DNA of 64,000 bases, taken from positions 62,001 through 126,000 of the forward strand of contig CAZSNT010000002.1 of the NCBI GenBank assembly GCA_964607765.1, written 5' to 3'. Made by a program: the position numbers and the translations under genes. Under the pieces are notes generated by a model. It made no database searches and was not told the origin of the DNA. It was given only the letters and a program-made list of their open reading frames with translations. Every line of letters starts with the position of its first letter. The stretch's first letter is position 1. Shown here in pieces: positions 8,517-15,979 of this stretch. This DNA is from CAZSNT01 sp964607765. Its GTDB lineage: Bacteria; Verrucomicrobiota; Lentisphaeria; Oligosphaerales; JABHEG01.

Positions 8517-9171
8517 CCTACACGAACGATACACACGTCAACAGCAGATCCTGCCGGCTGACCGCCTTGCCGCCTGCCACTGCACGGTAGTCGGCGTGGG
8601 CGCGATCGGCAGACAACTGGCAATCCAGCTGGCCGCGATAGGTACGCCGAAGCTCCGATTGGTCGATCCGGACACTGTCGAGACAGTCAACCTGGGATGC
8701 CAGGCATTCCTTGAGGCCGATCTTGGCTCCAGCAAAGTGGCAGCAACGGCAGCTTTCTGCCAACAGCTGAACTCTGAGGTCGAGATCACGCCCTGCTGTG
8801 AGCGGTTCCGTCGTCGCGCGGAGATAGGTAATGTCCTCTTCTGTTGCGTTGACAGCATCGAGACTCGACGCCTGGTCTGGGATGCCGTGAGAGATCGGGT
8901 GCTGTTCTTTGCAGACTCACGGATGAGCGCAGAAACGCTGCGCGTCCTTACGGTGACCGGTCCAGATGGGAGGGAGCATTACCCCGCCACCCTCTTCCGC
9001 AGCAGCGAAGCCTACGTTGGCGCATGCGCCGCACGATCGACGGTGTTCTGCGCCAACATCGCTGCCGGCATGATGCTCGAGCAGTTCAGTCGGTGGTTGC
9101 GCCGGATCCCCACCGATCTCGACCTGCAATTCAACCTGCTTGCCTCCGAACTGCACGTCTTCACGGCCTAA
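8509..9171 (+). CDS. E1/ThiF-family activating enzyme
   Basis: 220 residues; the start is the ATG overlapping the JAMM stop, with GAAGGAGAG upstream. A Rossmann nucleotide-binding motif GVGAIG (29-34) is followed by the acidic LVDPDTVETVNLG segment that ThiF/MoeB/E1 enzymes use to hold ATP. FCCVDSIETRR follows later. ACAARSTVFCANIAAG near the C-terminus resembles the cysteine/arginine helix of compact phage and plasmid ThiF proteins. It should adenylate the modifier's C-terminus and pass it, via a cysteine, to the E2. It is shorter than MoeB and lacks the CxxC zinc pairs seen in the other E1-like proteins of this window. Confidence 0.86.
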   Translation: MTDLHERYTRQQQILPADRLAACHCTVVGVGAIGRQLAIQLAAIGTPKLRLVDPDTVETVNLGCQAFLEADLGSSKVAATAAFCQQLNSEVEITPCCERFRRRAEIGNVLFCCVDSIETRRLVWDAVRDRVLFFADSRMSAETLRVLTVTGPDGREHYPATLFRSSEAYVGACAARSTVFCANIAAGMMLEQFSRWLRRIPTDLDLQFNLLASELHVFTA

Positions 9172-9199
9172 CGCAGAGCCGTCACAACACAAGCCGAAT

Positions 9200-9240
9200 G
9201 AGCGGGATGCAGCCTTCGCGTTGCGTCCCGCGTTCTGTTT
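9200..9240 (+). terminator. Intercistronic hairpin after the E1 gene
   Basis: Ten-pair stem (9202-9211 with 9222-9231, one G-T pair) and a 10-nt loop, followed by GTTCTGTTT, placed between the stop and the next ribosome-binding site. Confidence 0.5.
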
Positions 9241-9256
9241 CTGGAGGAGATTCACC

Positions 9257-9880
9257 ATGAATCTGTTGACCCATACGAAGCCCAAATCGTCGTGTCCCAG
9301 TTTATCACTGCCAGCGGTCATTGACTGCCCGGCCTGCGAGCTGAGTATACGACTGGCGCAGGAAGCCGGGAAACCGTCGATCTGCGCGCGCTGCTACGCC
9401 CAGAAGGGCCGTTACGTATTCCCCAAAGTCCGCGAGAACCAGCGTGCCCGGTCCCGGTGGTGGCATAGCAGCGACCCGGTCGAGCGTGCCCTGATTCTGG
9501 CGGATGCGGTCAGACGCGAGGGCGCGCCCCGCTACTTCCGTTGCTACGACTCGGGGGATCTGGATCTGTCCGCGATCGAGACTTGGCTCAAGTTCGCCGA
9601 GTTCCTGCGCGACACCCGAGTCTGGATACCGACCCGGACGTGGCTGCTGCCGGAGTTCCTACCGGGCCTCCAAGCCCTGAACGCTCACCCACGCATCGTC
9701 GTGCGTCCGTCTGCGGTCGCGTTCGATGATCCGCCCGTCGATATCGCCGGGCTTGCCGGCGGCCATGCTGCACACTGGCACGACCGCCCCAAAGCCGTGT
9801 ACCACTGCCCCGGGAGCTGCGCGAACTGTCGCGTCTGCTGGGATCGCCCCGATCTGAGCATTTCGTTCAAGAGACGATAG
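9257..9880 (+). CDS. GP88-like cysteine-rich phage-type protein
   Basis: 207 residues from an ATG preceded by CTGGAGGAG. Four cysteine clusters (CPACELS, CARCYAQKG, RCYDSGDL, CPGSCANCRVCW) and the scattered W/Y/R pattern match my recollection of the phage gene product 88 family, common on phages and plasmids and of unknown function. The cysteines could bind zinc or an iron-sulfur cluster. No direct link to the modification genes is evident beyond co-orientation. Confidence 0.6.
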   Translation: MNLLTHTKPKSSCPSLSLPAVIDCPACELSIRLAQEAGKPSICARCYAQKGRYVFPKVRENQRARSRWWHSSDPVERALILADAVRREGAPRYFRCYDSGDLDLSAIETWLKFAEFLRDTRVWIPTRTWLLPEFLPGLQALNAHPRIVVRPSAVAFDDPPVDIAGLAGGHAAHWHDRPKAVYHCPGSCANCRVCWDRPDLSISFKRR

Positions 9881-9894
9881 AAGGAATGAAGATA

Positions 9895-10338
9895 ATGGCT
9901 GACTATTTCTGGGGCCGTATCCAGATCGGCGGCAACCTGAGGCGTGTGCATTCAGCGCAGTTCTGCCGCGTGTTTGGCACGGACAGCGAACGCGGTCTGC
10001 TCGATCACATGGAGAATGACCAGCTTGTGAAGGTCGAATCCGAAGCACGCTTCGGCCAGTTCGAGGAGCTCGAAACACTGTGCCGTGGGTTCTGGCTGCC
10101 CTACATCCGGCAGTCGGACGGCAAGTACGAATGCTCACCCGAGATCGTGTTCTGGGAGCCTGGCATGATCGCGCCGTGTCGTGTCATCACCGACCACGAC
10201 GGCAACATGCAGGTCGATATGGACACTGTGCGCGCCATCCGTGACGCGTTGGCGGCGAACGAGATTCTCGCGGCCCGCTGCCTTGCCGATCGTGCCATGG
10301 TCGAGCTGCCTTCCCTGCCGCCCTTCCGGGTGGTCTGA
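9895..10338 (+). CDS. Unknown protein (147 aa)
   Basis: No family recognised. I prefer the second ATG because AAGGA then sits 9 nt upstream; at the first ATG it would directly abut the start codon. Soluble, mixed alpha/beta composition, no membrane segment. It starts 14 nt after the GP88-like gene and is followed by a strong hairpin. Confidence 0.6.
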   Translation: MADYFWGRIQIGGNLRRVHSAQFCRVFGTDSERGLLDHMENDQLVKVESEARFGQFEELETLCRGFWLPYIRQSDGKYECSPEIVFWEPGMIAPCRVITDHDGNMQVDMDTVRAIRDALAANEILAARCLADRAMVELPSLPPFRVV

Positions 10339-10363
10339 CCCCCTGCCGCACCTGACCCCAACA

Positions 10364-10402
10364 CGCGCGGGACCACCGTCAACCGACAATCTCCCGCGTT
10401 TC
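10364..10402 (+). terminator. Intercistronic hairpin before the RadC-like gene
   Basis: CGCGGGA/TCCCGCG stem (10366-10372 with 10392-10398) plus a G-T pair, 19-nt loop, then TTTCC. Confidence 0.45.
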
Positions 10403-10425
10403 CATTCTCTATGGAGGACTGCAAG

Positions 10426-10899
10426 ATGAATGACAACCCCCGATCCCATTCCGTTTGGGAATACTCGCTGACCCGCAAGAGAGCGCTCGAAGTAGGAGAA
10501 CGCGAACGTGCCGATGGGCCGGCTGACATCGCGCGGATCCTGCGTGCGATTGGACTGCAGCATGAGGAGCAGGAGCACTTCCTGACCATCATGCTCGGTG
10601 CGAGGAACCACGTCCGCGGTTTCTACACCGTCACGATCGGCCTGGTTGATCGCGCGTCCGTGCACTGTCGTGAGGCGTTTCGCTGCGCCGTGCTCGCGGG
10701 CGCCACGAAGGTCATTGTGGCGCACAATCATCCGACGGGGGACATCACACCGTCCGAGCTCGATATCACCTGCACCCGGGAGTTGGTCGCGGCCGGCAAG
10801 ATCATCGGCATTGAAGTCGTTGACCACGTGATCATCGGCCTCCCAACAGCATCTCGACCCCGTGACTACTTGAGCTTCCGCGAAGAGAACCTGCTGTGA
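10426..10899 (+). CDS. radC: RadC-like JAB/MPN domain protein
   Basis: 157 residues from the ATG with GGAGG 8 nt upstream. It carries the RadC-type JAB signature: H100-N-H102-P-T-G-D, S110-x2-D113 in HNHPTGDITPSELD, with preceding REAFRCAVLAGATKVIVAHNHP. RadC-family proteins on plasmids and phages are thought to act on DNA or in anti-restriction, not as deubiquitinases, although the metal site is the same as in the JAMM peptidase upstream. It is shorter than chromosomal RadC and lacks its N-terminal HhH region, as is usual for mobile-element copies. Confidence 0.85.
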   Translation: MNDNPRSHSVWEYSLTRKRALEVGERERADGPADIARILRAIGLQHEEQEHFLTIMLGARNHVRGFYTVTIGLVDRASVHCREAFRCAVLAGATKVIVAHNHPTGDITPSELDITCTRELVAAGKIIGIEVVDHVIIGLPTASRPRDYLSFREENLL

Positions 10900-10959
10900 A
10901 CGGCCGTTGCTGCACAGCGCGGCGACCCGCAACCAGCACCCAACAGAGGAGATTCGATC

Positions 10960-11976
10960 ATGCAACCCGACAACCCCAACCACCTTCTCGACGTCCTCAC
11001 ACATGAGGGTGTCCTCATCAACGTGTCCGTCCGGTATTGGCGGGCAACGAAGAAACTGAAGGCGGAGGACCTTGGGCTCGACCCGGTTTCTGTCAGCGAT
11101 CGTCTCATCAGTCTCGGCCATAAAAAGCTGCTCCCAAAAGAGTCGCTCCAGCCGTTCGCCTTGATCGAGGGGCGGGCGCACGCTCTGATCGAGGCCGACA
11201 CCTTCGTCTTCCTCAACGGACTCAGCCATTTCCTGCCCAATGGCAAGCTGCACGCAGTGACCGTCCGTCTGGACGAGCTTCGACGCGAGTTCGACGAAGC
11301 CACGGCGGACTTCTTGCGTCGCTACGAGGAACTGCGCGAGCAGGCTCTGCAGGAATGGGGCAGCATTGCGCCAACGCTGGTGCCTGAGCCCGACCGCCTG
11401 CTTGCCACGATCGAGGCGTCCTTCCCGTCCCGGGACAGAATGGAAAGGCGCTTCAGCTTCGAGGTAGCTCTGTTCCAGATCCGCGTGCCGGAACGGCTTG
11501 ATCTGACCATCACGACCCGGGTTGAGCAGGAGGAGATTCAGGCCGCTCGGGCACGGGCCGCCGAACAGGCTGCGGAACAGATCCGTCGCGGGGCAGAATC
11601 GTTCGTCACGGACTGTGTGGCCTCATTGCGGCAGCAGACGGCACAGCTCTGCGACGAAATGCTTGAGAGCATGCGCACGTGCAAGACGGGTGTGCACCAG
11701 AAGACGCTCAATCGTCTCGTGCGCTTCATTGACCAGTTCAAGTTGATGAACTTCGTTGGTGATCCCGAGATGGAGGAGCAGCTGGAACGGGTGCGCCAGG
11801 AGTTCCTGGTCCGCTCCGCAGAGGAGTACCGGGACGATGCGTTCGCACGGTCCCGTCTCGAACAGGGCCTGGAAGGCCTGGCTGACACGGCGCGTGATTT
11901 GGCACGGCAGGACAGTCAGGCGTTGGTCAACCGCTTCGGGCAGATGGGACGCCGCCGGTTCAACCTGGCTGCGTGA
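10960..11976 (+). CDS. DUF3150-family protein
   Basis: 338 residues, ribosome-binding site GAGGAG. The N-terminal VLINVSVRYWRATKKLKAEDLGL, the central LGHKKLLPKESLQPF and RAHALIEADTFVFLNGLSHFLPN, and a long helical C-terminus are the hallmarks I associate with DUF3150 of phages and plasmids. No enzymatic motif seen. DUF3150 genes often neighbour AAA ATPases, which fits the Ycf46-like gene downstream. Confidence 0.7.
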   Translation: MQPDNPNHLLDVLTHEGVLINVSVRYWRATKKLKAEDLGLDPVSVSDRLISLGHKKLLPKESLQPFALIEGRAHALIEADTFVFLNGLSHFLPNGKLHAVTVRLDELRREFDEATADFLRRYEELREQALQEWGSIAPTLVPEPDRLLATIEASFPSRDRMERRFSFEVALFQIRVPERLDLTITTRVEQEEIQAARARAAEQAAEQIRRGAESFVTDCVASLRQQTAQLCDEMLESMRTCKTGVHQKTLNRLVRFIDQFKLMNFVGDPEMEEQLERVRQEFLVRSAEEYRDDAFARSRLEQGLEGLADTARDLARQDSQALVNRFGQMGRRRFNLAA

Positions 11977-12301
11977 CGCCGCCGGATTGTGGGGTTTCGC
12001 ACCCCACGCCCTGCGCCGGAGGAACTCGTCCCTCCGGACCTCCCATCACTTGCAGACGCGAGCGGTCTCTGCCTCTGCGGCAAAGCTCCGCTCCCGCCTG
12101 CGGCGGCCGACACGCTGCCGCGTGTAAGGGGTTTCCTCGGCGCCTTGCGCCGATGCGGACGTTTGCCGAGTCGTCTCGCGGGAACCGTCGCGAGCGAGTC
12201 GGCAAACAGGAACGGGTGTCCAGAGGGCACGAGTGCCCTTTGGCGGGAGCGCGAGGGCAGCGCCCTCGTACCTCACTCAACAACCAGAAAGGAAAGGAAC
12301 C
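11977..12301 (+). ncRNA. Structured GC-rich element B (hairpin array, candidate ncRNA or leader)
   Basis: No gene in this 325-bp gap. It holds a row of perfect hairpins: GTGGGGT/ACCCCAC (11989-12007), CCGGAGG/CCTCCGG (12016-12037), CGGCGC/GCGCCG near 12138-12152, AGGGCAC/GTGCCCT (12224-12239) and CGAGGGC/GCCCTCG (12252-12268). Landmarks and their order resemble element A at about 6.15-6.34 kb, including CAAACAG, GGGTGTCCAGAGGG and CCCTTTGG, with compensatory change in the stem. The DUF1257 gene starts just after it. Leader RNA, independent RNA and remnant of a mobile unit are all possible. Confidence 0.5.
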
Positions 12302-12685
12302 ATGAGTCATTTCGCAACCATCCAGACGGAGATCCGCGATATCCAGGCTCTGCGGGCTGCATGCCACGAGCTTGGTGTCTTGCTCATCGACGATGCTGAG
12401 GCCCGGGGCTTCGGCAAGAACCACCGGCACGGCGACCACGTCATCCGGCTGAGGGGGCCGTATGACGTAGCCGTGAACCGCGAGGAGTCCGGGACCTACG
12501 GGCTTACCACGGACTGGTGGCAGGGCCATGTCGAGCGGGAACTCGGCAGGAACTACGGACGTCTGCTTCAGCTCTACGGCGTCCACAAGACAACGCTTGA
12601 GGCACGCCGTCGCGGTCTCAGCGTGCACCGCCGTCAACAGAACGACGGAACGATCAAGCTCAGCATCGGAGGAACCGCAGCATGA
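12302..12685 (+). CDS. DUF1257 (Ycf35-like) protein
   Basis: 127 residues; start ATG after GAAAGGAAAGGAACC. The sequence follows the Ycf35/DUF1257 family end to end: MSHFATIQTEIRDIQALRAAC, HVIRLRGPYDVAVNR, YGLTTDWW, then a basic C-terminus with GTIKLSIGG. The function of the family is unknown; in cyanobacteria and plastids it is conserved together with DUF2997 and the AAA protein Ycf46. Those two families follow here in the same operon, so the trio travels as a unit. Confidence 0.85.
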   Translation: MSHFATIQTEIRDIQALRAACHELGVLLIDDAEARGFGKNHRHGDHVIRLRGPYDVAVNREESGTYGLTTDWWQGHVERELGRNYGRLLQLYGVHKTTLEARRRGLSVHRRQQNDGTIKLSIGGTAA

Positions 12686-12879
12686 ACCGGCCAACCATCG
12701 AAGTCACCATCGGCCCGGACGGCAGCGTCAAGATCGACGCCGTCGGTTTCAGCGGGCAGACCTGTGAGCAGGCAACTGCCTTCCTCGAACAGGCGCTTGG
12801 CCCGGTGACCGGCAAACGACGCAAACCCGAGTACTACCGCCGTGCGGTGGTACGCAAGCAGCAGAGGATCGGACGATGA
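12682..12879 (+). CDS. DUF2997 small protein
   Basis: 65 residues, overlapping the DUF1257 stop by ATGA. The family pattern is clear: a beta-hairpin IEVTIGPDGSVKIDAVGFSGQTC, then EQATAFLEQALGPVT and KPEYY. Usually encoded next to DUF1257, as here. Probably a small partner protein; no catalytic motif. Confidence 0.82.
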   Translation: MNRPTIEVTIGPDGSVKIDAVGFSGQTCEQATAFLEQALGPVTGKRRKPEYYRRAVVRKQQRIGR

Positions 12880-13124
12880 ACCAACCAACCGCTGTCCTGC
12901 GCTTCCGACCTGACGGCACGGGCCATGGCCTTTACACCGAGGCCATCGATCTGAGCCGGATCGGGCGATTGCACATCGAGCGCGCCAGCCACGTAGAGTT
13001 CGATGACACCAGCCAGCAATGGCAGGTGCTCGACACCCGCGGTCAGTGTGTGCACGAAGACGCCTCGCGTCAGGCCTGCCTGCGATGGGAGCATTCACAC
13101 TTTGGCGGGGACGACGCGGCTTAG
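12876..13124 (+). CDS. Unknown small protein (82 aa)
   Basis: Starts with an ATGA overlap on the DUF2997 stop, which supports translation. Soluble, predicted mostly beta, with no recognised family. Its position between DUF2997 and the AAA ATPase suggests a part in the same complex. It is followed by a 14-pair hairpin. Confidence 0.62.
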   Translation: MNQPTAVLRFRPDGTGHGLYTEAIDLSRIGRLHIERASHVEFDDTSQQWQVLDTRGQCVHEDASRQACLRWEHSHFGGDDAA

Positions 13125-13150
13125 TGTCATCTTCCAACACGCCAAACGAG

Positions 13151-13188
13151 AGAGAGCCTGTCCTGCTATGAGCGGGGCAGGCTCTTCT
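13151..13188 (+). terminator. Strong intercistronic hairpin before the AAA gene
   Basis: Fourteen-pair stem (13153-13166 with 13172-13185, two G-T pairs) closed by a 5-nt loop TATGA, followed by TCTGCTTCCC. The most stable of the hairpins in this operon. Confidence 0.6.
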
Positions 13189-13239
13189 GCTTCCCATTGC
13201 CTGAACCAGGAATCATGAAACTCCGGAGTCTTATCTATC

Positions 13240-14751
13240 ATGCGCCAGCAAATTACCAACTACATCCGTGCGGGCTATCCCGCGGTCTACGTCGTCTCTG
13301 ACGAAGAGGCCCGGGTCGAAGCCGAACTGAAAAGCGTGGCCGAGGATCTCGGCTACCGACTCTTCGCCTGGTCGATTCTCGACGGACTCGTTGACACAGC
13401 CGACGGTACGCCTCGTAACGCTATGGATCCCCAGGAAGTACTGGCCGGCATCGGCGATCTGCCGGAACACAGTCTTGTTCTATTGCGGGACTTCCATCAG
13501 TTCCTTGATGACCCCAACCCCATCATCACGCGCCTGATGAAGGACGTCATGCGTGTCGCCAAGACCAGAGCCAAGACGCTTGTTGTGCTTGGTTGCCGGC
13601 TCGTGCTCCCGCCCGAATTGGCGCGGGAGTTCGTCGTGGTTGAGTTCGCTTTACCCAGTCGTGACGAACTTGGCGTTGTCCTGGACAACATTGCCGACTC
13701 CGCCGGCAGGGAGCCGCCTCGGGATGACGAGCGCGACCTGCTCCTGGATGCCGCGACAGGGCTGACCAGCATCGAAGCGGAAAACGCGTTTGCCCTCTCG
13801 GTTGTCGAGGCTAAAGGACTGGACCCCGCAGTCGTGTCCCGCGAGAAGGCGTTGGCGGTCAAGAAGAACGGGCTGCTGGAGATTGTCAACACTCCGGCTA
13901 CGCTCGAAGACATCGGCGGTCTCGATCTGCTCAAGGGCTGGCTCACCCAGCGCCGGGGCGCTTTCGGGCGGAAAGCACAGGAATACGGCCTACCCAGTCC
14001 AAAGGGACTCCTCATACTCGGCATCCCCGGCACCGGAAAGTCTCTCACGGCCAAGGCCACGGCAAGCGTGTTCCAGCGGCCGCTGTTGAGGCTGGATGCC
14101 GGTCGTATCTACGCGGGGTTGGTCGGGCAGTCTGAGGAGAACCTGCGCGCCGTGATCCGCACGGTCGAGGCCATCGCTCCCTGTGTGCTTTGGATTGATG
14201 AAATCGAGAAGGCATTCAGCGGCGGCAAGAGCTCCGCAACCACGGACGGCGGCACATCCAGCCGCGTCTTCGGTACGTTCCTGAGTTGGTTGCAGGAACG
14301 CACGGCGCCGGTCTTCGTGGTCGCCACGGCGAACGATGTCACCCAGCTGCCGCCGGAGCTGTTACGCAAAGGCCGTGTGGACGAGCTCATGTTTGTAGAC
14401 CTTCCCAACGCGGAAGAACGCGATGCAATCTGGCGAATCCAGATCGCCAAGTATGGTCGGGAACCGAGCGATTTCGATCTTGCCGGGCTGGTGCGGGCCT
14501 CGGACGGGTTGACCGGCAGCGAGATAGAGCAGGCCGTCATCGATGGACTCTACGATGCCTTCAACGACTACCGCGAGCCCATGGCCAGGAACTTCCTGAC
14601 GGCAGTGAAAGCAACCGTTCCGCTGAGTCGTCTGATGGGCGATCAGATCACGGCCCTCCGGCAATGGGCCAAGGGGCGCACGCGTCCTGCAAGCAGTAAG
14701 GAACCGAGACCGGCAGAGAAGCGCCGTATCATCGATGGGCGTTCCGCGTGA
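13240..14751 (+). CDS. Ycf46-like AAA+ ATPase
   Basis: 503 residues. The N-terminal ~230 residues match the Ycf46 non-catalytic region (TNYIRAGYPAVYVVSDEEARVE). An AAA domain follows: Walker A GIPGTGKS at 261-268, Walker B CVLWIDEIEK at 315-324, sensor ATANDV and arginine finger region LLRKGRVDE. It probably remodels protein complexes; cyanobacterial Ycf46 has been linked to photosynthesis regulation, which is not likely here. No strong ribosome-binding site lies near this ATG (GGAG at 13 nt), so the start is moderately certain. It sits with DUF1257 and DUF2997. Confidence 0.85.
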   Translation: MRQQITNYIRAGYPAVYVVSDEEARVEAELKSVAEDLGYRLFAWSILDGLVDTADGTPRNAMDPQEVLAGIGDLPEHSLVLLRDFHQFLDDPNPIITRLMKDVMRVAKTRAKTLVVLGCRLVLPPELAREFVVVEFALPSRDELGVVLDNIADSAGREPPRDDERDLLLDAATGLTSIEAENAFALSVVEAKGLDPAVVSREKALAVKKNGLLEIVNTPATLEDIGGLDLLKGWLTQRRGAFGRKAQEYGLPSPKGLLILGIPGTGKSLTAKATASVFQRPLLRLDAGRIYAGLVGQSEENLRAVIRTVEAIAPCVLWIDEIEKAFSGGKSSATTDGGTSSRVFGTFLSWLQERTAPVFVVATANDVTQLPPELLRKGRVDELMFVDLPNAEERDAIWRIQIAKYGREPSDFDLAGLVRASDGLTGSEIEQAVIDGLYDAFNDYREPMARNFLTAVKATVPLSRLMGDQITALRQWAKGRTRPASSKEPRPAEKRRIIDGRSA

Positions 14752-14762
14752 GTCCATTCTGA

Positions 14763-14800
14763 CACGACGCTGTCCCTCCCAGTGCGGGGGCAGCGTCGCT
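14763..14800 (+). terminator. Strong intercistronic hairpin after the AAA gene
   Basis: Thirteen-pair stem (14765-14777 with 14786-14798, two G-T pairs) and an 8-nt loop. The next gene starts 30 nt downstream with its own GGAGGTG. Confidence 0.58.
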
Positions 14801-14829
14801 GTCAATGAGAGCACATGGAGGTGAATCAC

Positions 14830-15483
14830 ATGAAGACATTCTATAGAAAGGTGAACTTGAGTGCGCGCAAGGCAATGGTCGCATTCCTGCGGAGCCACGC
14901 CAGGTATTGGACGATGAACAGTTGGAACCGGTCTGCATCCTACGCGAACTGCGTGAAAGTCCACAGGCTGGGCCTGACCAACGAACAGCTCGAGACGGCC
15001 TGGGACATGCTCGACATGCCGCAGGTGTATGACGCCATCCATGCCATACTGGAAGAATGGACGGCCAAGCACGAGTGGCAATGGCAAGCCGGCTTCAACG
15101 GACGGTCCGGTGGCTACTTGGTCCTGTATCAAGGCCGACTGGACTGGCAGAACGCGAAGACGGCGCAGTGCGACGAGTGCGGCAAGAAGACATGGCACAA
15201 ACAGGATACACCGTGTACAACCAACGGGTGCACAGGGACATTGCGCGTCCTGGCCGAGCCGTGCCCGCAGATCGTGACCTACTCCGGTCGCGGTCTGGAT
15301 GAGACTGCCGACTTCACGGAGTGGAGTATGACCGACCTGCGAGACCGGGTGCGACTGATTCAGGATTTCGATCGGGTCTGCGACGAGGCAGTTGCCCTGT
15401 TCGCGCACTACTGTGAGAACTACAGAGCGGTCGAGCACGAGATCATGGTGCCGAAGACAGTCAAAGTCCTCGATGCCGTGTGA
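14830..15483 (+). CDS. Unknown zinc-ribbon protein (217 aa)
   Basis: The ATG 6 nt after GGAGGTG is the start. A CDECGKK...CTTNGC cluster near the middle (about residues 116-135) should form a small zinc ribbon. The rest is helical and rich in Trp and aromatic residues. No family recognised. Last gene of the + strand series before the operon is broken by an opposing gene; a bidirectional hairpin follows. Confidence 0.6.
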   Translation: MKTFYRKVNLSARKAMVAFLRSHARYWTMNSWNRSASYANCVKVHRLGLTNEQLETAWDMLDMPQVYDAIHAILEEWTAKHEWQWQAGFNGRSGGYLVLYQGRLDWQNAKTAQCDECGKKTWHKQDTPCTTNGCTGTLRVLAEPCPQIVTYSGRGLDETADFTEWSMTDLRDRVRLIQDFDRVCDEAVALFAHYCENYRAVEHEIMVPKTVKVLDAV

Positions 15484-15507
15484 CCTCGCTCCTCTCCTTC
15501 TCTTCTT

Positions 15508-15540
15508 GTGCCCGGGTCCATCTGGACTCGGGCTCTCTTC
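15508..15540. terminator. Bidirectional terminator hairpin between convergent genes
   Basis: Ten-pair stem (15510-15519 with 15524-15533, one G-T pair) and a 4-nt loop, with TCTCTTC on the + side and a purine-rich tract on the other. It lies between two convergent stop codons. Confidence 0.6.
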
Positions 15541-15547
15541 GCGCCCC

Positions 15548-15862
15548 TTAGCCAGAAGTCTGCTCGTCGTGGGACTCGGGGCCTGCCTGTGCGGTTGGGC
15601 TGCCGGCTTCTCCTTCGCCGTTCTCGGTCAGTCTGACCGGTACGAGTGGCGTGTAGGTCGGCGGCTCCGGCACCGGGTCGTCGTGGCCACCTTCTGGGCT
15701 TTGACTGTGCTGTGGGGGCTCCACCGGCCCGGATCGGACGGTCCACCGCCTGTTGCATATCTTGCACTTCCGCAACCGTGCAGGACCGTCTTTGTTGTAC
15801 CGATAGCCCTTGGCTGTGCTGGCATGGCTGTTGCAGTATGGACACTTGAAAGGTCGTCCCAT
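15548..15862 (-). CDS. Zinc-finger protein resembling transposase zinc ribbons (104 aa)
   Basis: The chosen start has GAGGTGA 5 nt upstream; a GTG 18 nt further up has none. The N-terminal CPYCNS...GYRYNKDGPARLRKCKICNRRW is a CxxC/CxxC ribbon of the kind found at the N-terminus of IS1/InsA-like transposases and phage regulators. A disordered Pro/Glu tail follows. It lies alone, divergent from the next + strand group, so it may be a DNA-binding regulator of that group. No terminal inverted repeats were found that would make it a transposon. Confidence 0.55.
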   Translation of the reverse strand: MGRPFKCPYCNSHASTAKGYRYNKDGPARLRKCKICNRRWTVRSGPVEPPQHSQSPEGGHDDPVPEPPTYTPLVPVRLTENGEGEAGSPTAQAGPESHDEQTSG

Positions 15863-15896
15863 GTTTATCACCTCGGTCACGGGGGTGGCGCGTGAC

Positions 15897-15958
15897 CTTT
15901 ATATGCTTTTCGGTTTCGAGCGCTCCATCGGACAGTCGTGAACGGAACATTTATAAGC
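15897..15958. promoter_or_regulatory. Divergent TATA-like promoter pair
   Basis: CATATAAAG on the - strand, 35 nt before the zinc-finger gene, and ATTTATAAG on the + strand, 22 nt before the preferred start of the opposite gene. They resemble each other and the TATATAAAG before the 60-aa gene at 5.7 kb. They could be -10 elements or phage late-type promoters. Confidence 0.35.
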
Positions 15959-15979
15959 ACCGTGTCCTTCGTGGACTCC

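Noticed and set aside
10135..11253. 372-codon open frame on the - strand opposite RadC-like and DUF3150 genes
   Set aside because: Shadow of the codon bias in the + strand genes, which have recognisable domains.
14362..15438. 358-codon open frame on the - strand
   Set aside because: Antisense to the AAA and zinc-ribbon genes, which have good starts and motifs; no recognisable domain.
15548..15862. Zinc-ribbon gene as part of an IS1-like insertion sequence
   Set aside because: No catalytic transposase domain, no terminal inverted repeats and no target-site duplication were seen around it.
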